A stretch of 43,808 nucleotides of DNA from an uncultured Bacilli bacterium (GCA_934096715.1 CAKOMQ010000008.1:1-43808); one strand, 5' to 3'; shown: positions 8,048 to 16,160, counted from the first letter of the stretch. Numbers and translations are program-made. Notes: generated by a model not told the origin, from the letters alone.

Positions 8048-9637
8048 ATGCAATATTGTGATGTAGAATATTTATTAGTATTTTTACCTATTATTATGTT
8101 CTTATATCAAATAATGCCAAAGAAAACTCGCTTTGTAGTTTTACTCCTAGCGAGTTATTATTTCTTTTTCTCTATTAGTGGTAAATTACTCATGTATTTA
8201 CTCTTTACAACTCTTTTTATATATTTTATAGGATTATGGCTTAAAAGTGTTAAAAGAAGAGGTTTAAATGAATTAAATGCTTCGAGTAAAGAAGAAAAGA
8301 AATGTATTAAAGAAAAATATAAGAAGAAACAAAGAATAGTTTTATTCTTAGGTATAATACTTCAAGTAATTTTATTATCTCTTCTTAAGTATTTACCATT
8401 TATTACTTTAAATATTAATAATGTATTAGAATTATTTGGTAGTACTTTAAGAATGAATGAAGTTAAGTTTTTGGCTCCTATTGGGATATCATTCTATACA
8501 CTAGAAGCTATAAGTTATTTAGTAGATGTGTATAGAGATAAAATAGAAGCTGATAATAATATATTTAGACTTTCTTTATATATGGCTTTCTTTCCTCAAA
8601 TAATGGAAGGACCAATAGCAAGATATAATGACACTAGTGAATCTTTGTATAAAGGAGAAAAGATTCATTATAAGAATATGTGTTTTGGTTTTCAAAGAAT
8701 ATGCTATGGTATGATTAAGAAGCTAGTAGTAGCAGATAGACTTAATAATATAGTGGAAGTTATACTTCTTAATTATCATGAATACTCTGGTGGATTACTA
8801 TTATTTGCTGTAATATTATATACTATTCAGTTATATATGGATTTTTCTGGAGTAATGGATATAGTTATTGGTAGTGGAGAAATATTTAATGTTAAATTAC
8901 CAGAGAACTTTCGTCAACCTTTCTTTTCTAAAAGTATAAGTGATTTTTGGACTAGATGGCATATTACTTTAGGTACTTGGTTTAAAGATTATATTTTTTA
9001 TCCTGTATCATTATCAAAGTTTAGTCGTAAGATTACTGGTAGTTTAAGAAAGAAGATTGGTAACCATTTTGGACCACTAGTTGCCGGAAGTATTGCACTA
9101 TTATGTGTATGGCTATTAAATGGATTATGGCATGGAGCAGGATATAACTATATATTCTTTGGACTTTATCATTTTACTTTTATTCTTCTTGCTAATATAT
9201 TTGAACCATTTATTATAAAAGGATATAAAGTATTACATATTAATAGAGATAACTTTATAGTAAGAATACTTAGAAGTATAAAGACTACTATAATAGTTAT
9301 ATTTGGAGAGTTATTCTTTAGAGTACCAATATTAGAAGATGGCTTAAATATATTTAAGAAGATATTTACTGACTTTAGTTTAAAAGAATTTAAAAATGAT
9401 ACATATTTATCATTTGGATTAGATATTCAAGACTTTAAGATTATATTAGTTACTATTATTATAGTATTTATAGTAGGTATATTAAGAGAAAGAAATGTAA
9501 ATATAAGAGAAAATGTTAGTAAAAAGAATATTATTGTTAGATGGACTTTATATTATATATTAGTTTTATATTTACTTACATTTGGAGCTTATGGAGATGG
9601 TTATACTCCAATAGATCCAATGTATGCAGATTTTTAG
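8048..9637 (+). CDS. MBOAT-family membrane acyltransferase (AlgI/DltB-like)
   Basis: A 529-residue polytopic protein with about 10 or more hydrophobic segments. Key motifs are GISFYTLEAISYLVDVYR (146-163), FFPQIMEGPIARY (181-193), the conserved WTRWHITL (301-308) and the catalytic His in LWHGAGYNY (H362). It is longer than typical DltB (about 400) and its motifs are closer to AlgI/PatA-type transferases. In such systems this protein moves an acyl group from a cytoplasmic carrier across the membrane to a cell-envelope polymer. The acceptor (teichoic acid, glycolipid or polysaccharide) cannot be inferred. It begins 3 nt after the carrier gene. Confidence 0.88.
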   Translation: MQYCDVEYLLVFLPIIMFLYQIMPKKTRFVVLLLASYYFFFSISGKLLMYLLFTTLFIYFIGLWLKSVKRRGLNELNASSKEEKKCIKEKYKKKQRIVLFLGIILQVILLSLLKYLPFITLNINNVLELFGSTLRMNEVKFLAPIGISFYTLEAISYLVDVYRDKIEADNNIFRLSLYMAFFPQIMEGPIARYNDTSESLYKGEKIHYKNMCFGFQRICYGMIKKLVVADRLNNIVEVILLNYHEYSGGLLLFAVILYTIQLYMDFSGVMDIVIGSGEIFNVKLPENFRQPFFSKSISDFWTRWHITLGTWFKDYIFYPVSLSKFSRKITGSLRKKIGNHFGPLVAGSIALLCVWLLNGLWHGAGYNYIFFGLYHFTFILLANIFEPFIIKGYKVLHINRDNFIVRILRSIKTTIIVIFGELFFRVPILEDGLNIFKKIFTDFSLKEFKNDTYLSFGLDIQDFKIILVTIIIVFIVGILRERNVNIRENVSKKNIIVRWTLYYILVLYLLTFGAYGDGYTPIDPMYADF

Positions 9638-9645
9638 GAGTAGTT

Positions 9646-10590
9646 ATGAAAAGTATTAAAAATTATATTAAAATTATATTATTTTTATCTAGTTTATTTT
9701 TAATAATATCTTCTTTGTCATATCTATTTATACCTAAAAATAATCTTAAAGAGTTTGGTATGATAGAAGTAGCGGCTAATGGTATTTTAGGAGAACCTGA
9801 TAATACAATTGATGTTGTAGTAATTGGTGATTCCCTTACTTATACTGCTTTTTCTCCTATGCAAATGTATAGTGAACATGGTTTTACTTCATATATATGT
9901 GGTACTTCTGCCCAAAGATTATATGACTCATATTCGTTCTTTACTACTTCTATAAAAAAGCAAAAACCTAAAGTAGTAGTACTAGAAACTAATGCTTTAT
10001 TTAGGGATTATACTTTTGTAAATACAATTATATCTGGTTTAAAGAAATCATTTCCTTACTTAAATTATCATAATAGATGGAAGAATTTATCAATAAATGA
10101 TTTAACTGAAAATGTTAATTATACTTATACTGATAATAAGAAAGGATATAAGTTAATTAAGGAATCACGTGCTAGTAAACCTAGAGATTATATGAAGTAC
10201 AAAAAGGGTATGCATCCTATACCTAAAAAGAATATAACTTATGTAAAGAAGATAAAAGAGAAGTGTGATGAATTAGGTATAGAGTTTATACTAGTTAGTA
10301 GTAATACTCAAAAGAATATGAATTATAAAAAACATAATAGTATAAAAAAACTAAGTGAAGAATTAAATATTCCTTACTTAGATATGAACTTACAAAGTGA
10401 AATTAATATAGATTGGACTACTGAAACTAAAGATAAGGGAGACCATTTAAATTATTTAGGTGCTAAAAAAGCAACAAGGTTTCTAGGTGATTATTTAGTT
10501 AAGAATTATAAACTTCCAAGTCACTTTGGAGATCCAAAATATGTTACTTGGGATAATGAAGTAGAAAAGTATAATATATTAGTTAGTTAA
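9646..10590 (+). CDS. Membrane-anchored SGNH-hydrolase-like protein (DltD/AlgJ/PatB role)
   Basis: A 314-residue protein with an N-terminal signal anchor (about 7-29) and an extracytoplasmic SGNH-like domain. It has VVIGDSLTYTAFSP (catalytic Ser S63) near its start and GDHLNYLGAKKAT near its end, supplying the Asp-x-x-His-type block (DHLN has D and H adjacent, so the catalytic pair needs a structural check). Partners of MBOAT transferases such as DltD, AlgJ and PatB have this layout and finish acyl transfer outside the membrane. ATG at 9646 follows AGGAG (9636-9640), 9 nt after the MBOAT stop; longer in-frame starts lie within the MBOAT gene and are rejected. Its 3' end overlaps acpS by 8 bp. 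Confidence 0.8.
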   Translation: MKSIKNYIKIILFLSSLFLIISSLSYLFIPKNNLKEFGMIEVAANGILGEPDNTIDVVVIGDSLTYTAFSPMQMYSEHGFTSYICGTSAQRLYDSYSFFTTSIKKQKPKVVVLETNALFRDYTFVNTIISGLKKSFPYLNYHNRWKNLSINDLTENVNYTYTDNKKGYKLIKESRASKPRDYMKYKKGMHPIPKKNITYVKKIKEKCDELGIEFILVSSNTQKNMNYKKHNSIKKLSEELNIPYLDMNLQSEINIDWTTETKDKGDHLNYLGAKKATRFLGDYLVKNYKLPSHFGDPKYVTWDNEVEKYNILVS

Positions 10591-10930
10591 ATCTAATTAC
10601 ACTAGCTACTGCATAATTCTTATCATGAGAAATAGATAAAGAAAATTTATAATTATTTTCTTCTATTTCTTTTTTTATTTTACCATGAAAGTTTAAATAA
10701 GGCATATATTTATCTGTATGTAGAATTTCTATATCAAGTAGACTATAACCTTCAACTCCGACACCCATACTTTTTAATACTGCTTCTTTACTAGCGTACA
10801 TTCCAGCTAGAGTTTCAACACTATGTCTTTTTTCATAATAATCTAGTTCTTTATCTGTAAATATCTTATCTAATTTTTTAATTCCTTCCATTCTTTTTAT
10901 TTCAATTATATCAATTCCGTTACTAATCAT
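10583..10930 (-). CDS. acpS: Holo-[acyl-carrier-protein] synthase
   Basis: A 115-residue AcpS-type 4'-phosphopantetheinyl transferase. NGIDIIEI (4-11) carries the metal-binding Asp and YASKEAVLKSMG carries the conserved Glu-containing KEA block. FSLSISHDKNYAVASVI near the C-terminus is also typical. It transfers phosphopantetheine from CoA to carrier proteins, most immediately the DltC-like carrier encoded convergently upstream, and the fatty acid ACP. It converges on and overlaps the SGNH gene by 8 bp. A minus-strand TATAAT at 10956-10961 may be its -10 box, set back-to-back with the promoter of the small ORF at 11015. Confidence 0.92.
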   Translation of the reverse strand: MISNGIDIIEIKRMEGIKKLDKIFTDKELDYYEKRHSVETLAGMYASKEAVLKSMGVGVEGYSLLDIEILHTDKYMPYLNFHGKIKKEIEENNYKFSLSISHDKNYAVASVIRFN

Positions 10931-10980
10931 ATTAAATCACTCATTTCTTAAAAATATTATACACGAATTTAAAATAGTAT

Positions 10981-10988
10981 GCTATAAT
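10981..10988 (+). promoter_or_regulatory. Extended -10 promoter element for the 36-residue ORF
   Basis: TGCTATAAT spans 10980-10988 (extended -10). A convincing -35 box is not visible, as is common for extended -10 promoters. It is 27 nt from the start codon. Confidence 0.5.
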
Positions 10989-11014
10989 TATTTAGGCGAG
11001 GTGAAAAGATTACT

Positions 11015-11125
11015 ATGAAACATATTAAAAAGAATTTACCAAAAGGTGTTAAATATCAATTTGGAAAAGTAAAAGGTGTTAAAGTTAAATTTATCCAAAA
11101 AGATGAATCTAAGAAGAATAAGTAG
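11015..11125 (+). CDS. Small basic protein, 36 residues, unknown
   Basis: ATG at 11015 follows GCGAGGTG by about 8-12 nt and an extended -10 box by 26 nt. The product is very Lys-rich, with the internal near-repeat KGVKYQFGKVKGVKVKF, suggesting two short beta strands. It has no signal or membrane segment. A terminator-like hairpin overlaps its stop. Promoter, ribosome binding site, ORF and terminator together make a real gene likely, but I do not recognise the family. RNA or ribosome binding would fit the charge; this is only a guess. Confidence 0.5.
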   Translation: MKHIKKNLPKGVKYQFGKVKGVKVKFIQKDESKKNK

Positions 11126-11141
11126 TAATTTATTCTTTTTT
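11115..11141 (+). terminator. Weak Rho-independent terminator after the small ORF
   Basis: AGAATAA (11115-11121) pairs with TTATTCT (11130-11136), followed by T bases to 11141. The stem is AT-rich and includes the stop codon of the 36-residue ORF. Confidence 0.5.
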
Positions 11142-11153
11142 ATGCTCTGTTAA

Positions 11154-11182
11154 TTGATATTTAGAATTTATTTTGTTATAAT
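11154..11182 (+). promoter_or_regulatory. Promoter of the second surface-protein gene
   Basis: TTGATA (11154-11159), 17 nt, TATAAT (11177-11182). It is followed by TATAGTAAAGGAA, close to the GATAGTAAAGGAAGG that follows the promoter of the paralogue at 187. Confidence 0.65.
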
Positions 11183-11207
11183 TTTTATAGTAAAGGAAAT
11201 GGTAGTA

Positions 11208-12752
11208 GTGAATATAAAAGATTTAAGTAAAAAGCAAAAGACATCATTAATAATCGGATTAGTATTTTTAATACTTTTAATAGTAGGGGCAACATATGCT
11301 TATTTTCAAATTGATGTTAATACAAGTCTTACAGACTCAACTATTAGTGCAGAAACAAATAAATATGGTACTGCGACAATTAAAACAGATACAACTAAAT
11401 TATATTTAAAACTTACAAATGATTTAATGGGTATTGATTACTTAAATCAAACATATTATGCAAACTCTGATAGTAGTGGTACTCCACTAACAGATAATCC
11501 GAATTATACTTTAGCCACTGCAAGTCTAGCGGATGGAGATTTAGCTGTTGATTGTACTTATAACTTTAAAGTGACTGCAACAGTTACGAAAACTATTACT
11601 GATGGTAGTGATGAATCTGTGAAAATTACTATTGGCTCTACTACTAAAACTCTAAAGGAATTAACTACAGCTGGTACAAATGGTGTTATTGTAAATGGTA
11701 AAATATCAAACCTTAAAGTGGGGACAAATAAATCAATTAATATTTCTAGTAGTGTAACAAATACTACTTCTAGTCAACTAGGTTTAGGTGGTAATGTCTA
11801 TACAATAACTGTGGAACCATACACCAGTGGTAATATAAAATCGTTTTCATGTAAGCCAAGTGAAAAAACATTTGCTGAAAAATTAATCACAAGTGGAAAC
11901 TTATGGCAAAGTGGACTAGAAGGCGATGGATATCGATATGTAGGAAGTGGCGCAGTAGGAACTAGTACTAATCCAAATAACTTTATCTGCTTTGGTACAA
12001 CAGATAAATCTAATTGTACAGCAAATCAAGATAAATACATGTATCGTGTATTAGGAGTATTCTCAGATGCAAATGGAAAAAATCATGTTAAACTAATTAA
12101 ATATAAGCAATTAATAGAAACAAAATGGAACTCAATAAATGCTGATGTAAACTGGGGAGACAGTACGTTATATGCAAGTTTAAATGGCTCAGGATTCCTA
12201 ACGAACACAACATATGATTACTTACAAAAAACAACGTGGTCAAATAAGATAGAAAACTGGACATGGAGTGCAGTAAACACAAAAACATATGATGGAAGTA
12301 ATGGTCCAAATTATTTCAACGATTTAACACCAAGCCAAATATATTTACATGAAATGAATAGAAGTACGAAAACAAGTACAGTTGGCGAATGGACAAATCC
12401 TACTGCTAAAATAGGCTTAATATATGCAAGTGATTATACATTGTCATTGGGAGCAAGTGCATTAGCAATAACTGGTGGAACATATGATAATAGAGCAACC
12501 CTAAAAACAGGCTGGATGCATCAAAGTAATAATGATACTACAAAGAACACATGGGAATGGACACTTTCTCGTAATGGGGCTAATAGTGGCGACTTCACTG
12601 CGTGGGCTGTCGATAGCGGAGGTCGTATGAACGGTAGCCAATATAGCAGCGTTGATAACCCCTATGGTGCTCGCCCAGTCTTCTATCTTACATCGAATCA
12701 AGAATTTTTAAGCGGTGAAGGCTCTTTGGACGATCCGTTCATGATCAAATAG
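11208..12752 (+). CDS. Secreted or membrane-anchored surface protein, paralogue of the 187 gene
   Basis: About 514 residues from GTG 11208, which lies 12 nt after AAAGGAA; an ATG at 11199 is in frame but too close to the ribosome binding site, and longer forms start inside the promoter. A hydrophobic segment (about residues 14-34) ending in GATYAYFQ gives an exported N-terminus. The Thr/Ser-rich N-domain and the C-domain (WQSGLEGDGYRY, FGTTDKSNCTANQDKYMYRV, LHEMNRSTKTSTVGEW) are near-parallel to the first surface protein. After about 12560 the sequence changes to a GC-rich tail that shares exact blocks with the first copy but differs at many codons between DFTAW and YGARPVFYL. This fits a diversified ligand-binding tip. 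Function otherwise unknown. Confidence 0.75.
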   Translation: MNIKDLSKKQKTSLIIGLVFLILLIVGATYAYFQIDVNTSLTDSTISAETNKYGTATIKTDTTKLYLKLTNDLMGIDYLNQTYYANSDSSGTPLTDNPNYTLATASLADGDLAVDCTYNFKVTATVTKTITDGSDESVKITIGSTTKTLKELTTAGTNGVIVNGKISNLKVGTNKSINISSSVTNTTSSQLGLGGNVYTITVEPYTSGNIKSFSCKPSEKTFAEKLITSGNLWQSGLEGDGYRYVGSGAVGTSTNPNNFICFGTTDKSNCTANQDKYMYRVLGVFSDANGKNHVKLIKYKQLIETKWNSINADVNWGDSTLYASLNGSGFLTNTTYDYLQKTTWSNKIENWTWSAVNTKTYDGSNGPNYFNDLTPSQIYLHEMNRSTKTSTVGEWTNPTAKIGLIYASDYTLSLGASALAITGGTYDNRATLKTGWMHQSNNDTTKNTWEWTLSRNGANSGDFTAWAVDSGGRMNGSQYSSVDNPYGARPVFYLTSNQEFLSGEGSLDDPFMIK

Positions 12753-12780
12753 GGTGTTCGATAATAGTACTGCCTAATGC
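12560..12780 (+). repeat. GC-rich variable 3' cassette, copy 2 (DGR variable-region-like)
   Basis: The counterpart of 1540-1752. Codons that are AAT/AAC in the template-like copy at 1981-2100 read GCT, GAT, CGT, ACT and GAC here and CGT, TCT, TTC, GGT and AAC in copy 1. Copy 2 has about three extra codons before CGCCCA. Homology continues 28 nt past the stop (23 of 28 identical). Confidence 0.6.
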
Positions 12781-12795
12781 AAAGGGCTTTGGCAT
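12777..12795 (+). terminator. Hairpin after the second surface-protein gene
   Basis: ATGC-AAAG pairs with CTTT-GCAT around GG with one bulged G (12776-12794). No T tract follows, so termination is doubtful. It sits directly at the end of the conserved cassette, where DGR target hairpins are expected. Confidence 0.35.
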
Positions 12796-12832
12796 AATTG
12801 ATAACTATAATAGAATAGGAGTATTAAATAAT

Positions 12833-13207
12833 ATGGAAAAATTAGAAAGATTAAAAGATGTAAATTTAATAATAGCAATAATAGTATTTATCTTATTTAC
12901 TGTATTGTATTTTAGTAATGTAAATAAATTTGCTTATGCATTTGATGATTCAATTGATACAGTAGCTATGGAAAAGATTAAAATAGATGTTATTGAAAAA
13001 TGTAGTTTAAAGTATGGAGAAGATAATAAAAAGAATATTGGAGATGAAAATCTTTATATTAAAGTAGGAGATCTTATTGATAATGGATATTTAGCTACTA
13101 ATATTGATAGTGATGTAGTTGATTTAAATAATAATAAATCTTTAAGAGAAAGTGTTATTAAAATAAGTAATAAAGATGATCAAATAAGTGTTGAGGTTAA
13201 TATTTAG
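12833..13207 (+). CDS. Membrane-anchored small protein, pseudopilin-like, unknown
   Basis: A 124-residue protein with one N-terminal membrane segment (about 12-29) and an outside domain. The stretch IEKCSLKYGEDN followed by IKVGDLIDNGYL resembles the region after the helix in small type II pseudopilin-like proteins, but no prepilin cleavage motif is visible, so the family is uncertain. ATG at 12833 follows GGAG (12820s). It lies 80 nt after the second surface gene and 2 nt before the DUF2779 gene, so it may be read with either. Confidence 0.6.
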   Translation: MEKLERLKDVNLIIAIIVFILFTVLYFSNVNKFAYAFDDSIDTVAMEKIKIDVIEKCSLKYGEDNKKNIGDENLYIKVGDLIDNGYLATNIDSDVVDLNNNKSLRESVIKISNKDDQISVEVNI

Positions 13208-13209
13208 GG

Positions 13210-15078
13210 ATGGCTGTTACTAAGACTGATTTTATAAATTATACAAGGTGTAGAAGATACTCTGCTTTAGAAGAAGTGAAGAAGGATAGATTAGATGCAG
13301 ATATTAGCTATGAAGAATATAAGAAGCAAGAAATACAAGATCAAATAAAAGAATTAGTGGGATCAATGTTTGAATTAGATGAAAATGAAGAAGAAGTGGA
13401 TTTGACTGAGAAAGAAAATGCTCAGTTAAAAGCAATGATGCCATATTATAAACAAGTGGAAATGGAAGCCGGAAGAATTGTAACAGAGATGTTTGGTGGT
13501 ACTTCTAGTTATGCTGAATCTACACGTGATCAAGTTAGTTTTGAATATTTGAGAAATGGTATTAGATATTTGTGTTATATTGATATTTATAATGAAGTAG
13601 ATGATACTATTAATATAGTAGAAGTTAAGGCTACTACTAACAATAATTATATGAATCTTGTTGGTAATCATAAGAAGAGTGAGAAATATCCGATATTTAA
13701 GAAGGATGGAAATATTTTTAAATTAAAAGGTGAAATAGCGGGATATCCCTTAGAGAGTGAAATGCCACTTGAGAAGTATGAAGAAAAAAGGCAGAAATTA
13801 TTTGATAAATATGGAATTGGTAAGTATATATATGACTTAGCTATTCAAAGATTTATTATTGAAGGAGAATATAAGAATTCTGATAATTTAGAAGGATGTA
13901 AAAATATTAATTATTATTTAGCAGTACTAAATAAAAATTATATTTTTGATGGGGAATATATAGATGGTAAACCTAATTACAAGAAAAGCAGTGATGGAGA
14001 AGAGTTAATTACTTTATTTGATATGACTGAAGTAACTCGTGAGTATCAAAGTATAATAGATACTGAAGCTACTATTTTGGAAGGTAGATTATTTGAACCT
14101 AATATTGATCCTTGTCCTCTTGGAGTGTTTTGTAAAAGAAAGAAAACCGATGAATGTAAATATTTAAGTACAGTTTGTGGTAAAATGATACCACCTAAAA
14201 ATTCTAGTTTAAACTATTTAAATAATGGTTCTGGTTTTCTTGATGAATCAGGAGAGAGAGTTAAAGGTCTTGAAATTATTAATCGTGGTTATTATGGCAT
14301 GCTTGATGTACCTGAATCATGGATAACTAGTCGTAAACATGAACTACAAAGAGAATGTTTAGAATTTAAAAGAGAATATATAAATAAAGAGAAGTTAAAG
14401 GCTGGATTAAGTACTTTAAAATATCCAATATATCATTTAGATTTTGAGACATTTCCATGTCCACTTCCAAGATTTAAAGGAGAGTTTCCTTATATTCAAT
14501 CTCCGTTTGAATATAGCCTACATATTGAATATGAACCTGGTGTATGTGATAAATTAGAAGATAATTTTGTTTTTCTTTGTAAAACTCACGAAGATGAAAG
14601 AGAAGAGTTAGTTAAAACTTTAGTGGAGAATATTAAACCAGGTGGCACGATGTTTGCTCAAAATGTTGGGTTTGAAAAATCAAGAATAAAAGAACTTAGT
14701 AAGATATTTCCTGAGTATAAAGAACGACTTATGGAAATATATGATAAAGGATATGACTTATTGTGGCTTGTAAATACTAATAGCAAGTTATATGAAGGTC
14801 TAGGCTTTAATAGTGAAGAAGCTAAAATATTTAACTACTATAATAGTGACTTGTCTGGATCATTCTCAATAAAAAAGACTCTTCCAGTATTTAGTGATTT
14901 ATCTTATAAGGATTTAGTAGTTAAAAATGGTACGGAAGCAATTGTTGTATATGCTAATTATCCATATATGCAAAAAGAAGAATTTAACTTAAAGTATCAA
15001 GCATTAATTGAATATTGTAGGCAAGATACTTGGGCAATGGTAGTAATACTTGAAGCTTTAAGAAAATTAGTAAACTAA
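13210..15078 (+). CDS. DUF2779-type protein: Cas4-like nuclease domain plus DnaQ-like exonuclease domain
   Basis: A 622-residue protein. It opens with TKTDFINYTRCRRYSAL, the usual start of Cas4/AddB-related PD-(D/E)XK proteins, with INIVEVKATT as the likely catalytic E-x-K strand. A Cys group (CPLGVFCKRKKTDECKYLSTVCG) probably binds a metal or iron-sulfur cluster together with the N-terminal Cys. The C-terminal half has YHLDFETFPCPLP (D-x-E) and YCRQDTWAMVVILEAL, the first and last motifs of DEDD 3'-5' exonucleases. This layout is that of DUF2779 proteins, whose physiological role is undefined; DNA repair or defence is plausible. It starts 2 nt after the preceding stop. Confidence 0.75.
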   Translation: MAVTKTDFINYTRCRRYSALEEVKKDRLDADISYEEYKKQEIQDQIKELVGSMFELDENEEEVDLTEKENAQLKAMMPYYKQVEMEAGRIVTEMFGGTSSYAESTRDQVSFEYLRNGIRYLCYIDIYNEVDDTINIVEVKATTNNNYMNLVGNHKKSEKYPIFKKDGNIFKLKGEIAGYPLESEMPLEKYEEKRQKLFDKYGIGKYIYDLAIQRFIIEGEYKNSDNLEGCKNINYYLAVLNKNYIFDGEYIDGKPNYKKSSDGEELITLFDMTEVTREYQSIIDTEATILEGRLFEPNIDPCPLGVFCKRKKTDECKYLSTVCGKMIPPKNSSLNYLNNGSGFLDESGERVKGLEIINRGYYGMLDVPESWITSRKHELQRECLEFKREYINKEKLKAGLSTLKYPIYHLDFETFPCPLPRFKGEFPYIQSPFEYSLHIEYEPGVCDKLEDNFVFLCKTHEDEREELVKTLVENIKPGGTMFAQNVGFEKSRIKELSKIFPEYKERLMEIYDKGYDLLWLVNTNSKLYEGLGFNSEEAKIFNYYNSDLSGSFSIKKTLPVFSDLSYKDLVVKNGTEAIVVYANYPYMQKEEFNLKYQALIEYCRQDTWAMVVILEALRKLVN

Positions 15079-15100
15079 ATGTAAAATTGTCTTTCTTTCG

Positions 15101-15130
15101 TTGTATAAACATACTGTTTTTTAGTATTAT
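15101..15130 (+). promoter_or_regulatory. Promoter of rpoZ
   Basis: TTGTAT (15101-15106), 18 nt, TATTAT (15125-15130), followed by AAGGAGAG and the rpoZ ATG at 15154. Confidence 0.55.
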
Positions 15131-15153
15131 ATTATTGTAAGGAGAGATAAGAT

Positions 15154-15354
15154 ATGTTATATCCATCAATTGATAAGTTATTAAATATAGTTGACTCTAA
15201 ATATATGCTAGTACATGTTGCTAGTAAAAGAAGTAAGGAAATGCTTAAAAATAATCATTATCAAATGAAAGAAAATGAGTATAAAAGTAAAAAAGCACTA
15301 GGAAGAGCCTTAGAAGAATTAGAGAATGGTTTAATAACTGTAATAAAAAAATAA
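15154..15354 (+). CDS. rpoZ: DNA-directed RNA polymerase subunit omega
   Basis: A 66-residue protein matching the omega family over its whole length: PSIDKLLN near the N-terminus, YMLVHVASKRSKEM, and SKKALGRALEELENGLI at the C-terminus. Omega assists assembly of the polymerase core. In Bacillus it follows gmk; here it stands alone between a nuclease gene and a tRNA, with its own promoter and a GGAGAG ribosome binding site. Confidence 0.92.
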   Translation: MLYPSIDKLLNIVDSKYMLVHVASKRSKEMLKNNHYQMKENEYKSKKALGRALEELENGLITVIKK

Positions 15355-15371
15355 AAAATGTTAAAAAGTGC

Positions 15372-15400
15372 TTGAAAGTATGTCTAATCTATGATATATT
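15372..15400 (+). promoter_or_regulatory. Promoter of tRNA-Ala
   Basis: TTGAAA (15372-15377), 17 nt, TATATT (15395-15400), 15 nt before the tRNA 5' end. Confidence 0.6.
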
Positions 15401-15415
15401 ATTCTTGTACCTTTT

Positions 15416-15492
15416 GGGGGATTAGCTCAGCTGGCTAGAGCACCTGCCCTGCACGCAGGGGGTCGCGGGTTCGAATCCCACATCCTCCACCA
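15416..15492 (+). tRNA. tRNA-Ala (anticodon TGC)
   Basis: A 77-nt cloverleaf with encoded CCA. The acceptor stem GGGGGAT/ATCCTCC has one G.U pair. The D arm is GCTC/GAGC, the anticodon stem CCTGC/GCAGG encloses CCTGCAC (anticodon TGC), and the T loop is TTCGAAT. The T stem GCGGG/CCCAC has one C.A mismatch; relatives usually have GTGGG there. Confidence 0.95.
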
Positions 15493-15502
15493 AATTGATA
15501 CT

Positions 15503-15540
15503 AAACTCGAACTTTTCAATTTTTTGATTAGTTCGAGTTT
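15503..15540 (+). terminator. Hairpin after tRNA-Ala
   Basis: AAACTCGAAC (15503-15512) pairs perfectly with GTTCGAGTTT (15531-15540). The T run after the stem is short, but position and stem strength support a terminator. Confidence 0.7.
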
Positions 15541-15610
15541 TAATATATCTTAGAATATAATAAAATTGTCAAAGAAAAAATAATTTTTAAAATTATGTCA
15601 GGATGTTTTA

Positions 15611-15980
15611 ATGAAACAAAAATTAATAAAATCAGAATTAGAGGTTAATGATAATAAAATTAAAGTAATAACTATAGATAATAAAGAATTTATACCTTAA
15701 CAGATTTAGCAAGATATGTAAATTCGCAGGAATTCAAAATACCTATATAAACATGGATGAGAAATAAAGATGTTATTGCTTATAGTGGTTTATGGGATAA
15801 TTTAGCTGCATAAAATATTTTTTATATATCACTGCAAAAATAGGTAAAGAAACTAATGCAATTGGTATTATTTCAAAATCTGGAAATAGTGGCGGAACAT
15901 ACGAAAGAAGTGATATTACATTAGAATTTGCTAGTTAGAGAAGATGACATTATTAAGAGAAGAAAACCATAAAATTATGT
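15611..15980 (+). pseudogene. Decayed KilA-N-domain protein gene
   Basis: In different frames and interrupted by several stops one reads LTDLARYVNSQEFKIPI, TWMRNKDVIAYSGLWDNLA, ETNAIGIISKSGNSGGTYER and SDITLEFAS. These are successive pieces of a KilA-N DNA-binding protein, common in phages and mobile islands. The start ATG may be 15611. Stops occur at IPI-stop and LAA-stop and a shift lies near 15690. It is non-functional. Confidence 0.7.
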
Positions 15981-15992
15981 CAAACTTATAAA

Positions 15993-16047
15993 AGTGAGTG
16001 CAAAAAGGTGTGAAAATTGGCAAAAAGTGGGTGCAAAAAGGTGTAAA
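15993..16047 (+). repeat. Two-copy short tandem repeat, period 33
   Basis: AGTGRGTGCAAAAAGGTGT occurs at 15993 and again at 16026, each followed by RAA. It lies between the two gene remnants and may be a worn regulatory or terminal repeat. Confidence 0.5.
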
Positions 16048-16112
16048 TTAGTATAAAAAAGTCTTTAAATAGCAAAAAAATGTGTTATTTTAATGTTGGA
16101 GATGAGATGGTT

Positions 16113-16160
16113 ATGAAAAGAAAAATATATGATGATTTACTTAAATGGAAAAATTCTTAA
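16113..16160 (+). pseudogene. N-terminal fragment of an AAA-type ATPase gene
   Basis: ATG with GGAGATG upstream opens MKRKIYDDLLKWKNS and then stops. This is the characteristic start of the large DUF4143-type AAA ATPases, which continue into GARRVGKT. Nothing of the remainder is recognisable. From 16160 to 16320 I see only broken frames. Confidence 0.45.

Noticed and set aside
9541..9645. Longer SGNH protein beginning at 9541
   Set aside because: Would overlap the MBOAT gene by 97 bp, while ATG 9646 has AGGAG just upstream.
11154..11207. Longer second surface protein beginning at TTG 11154
   Set aside because: That codon is part of the -35 box; the hydrophobic export segment begins properly from 11208.
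15993..16047. CRISPR array
   Set aside because: Only two repeat copies, no spacer regularity and no cas genes nearby.
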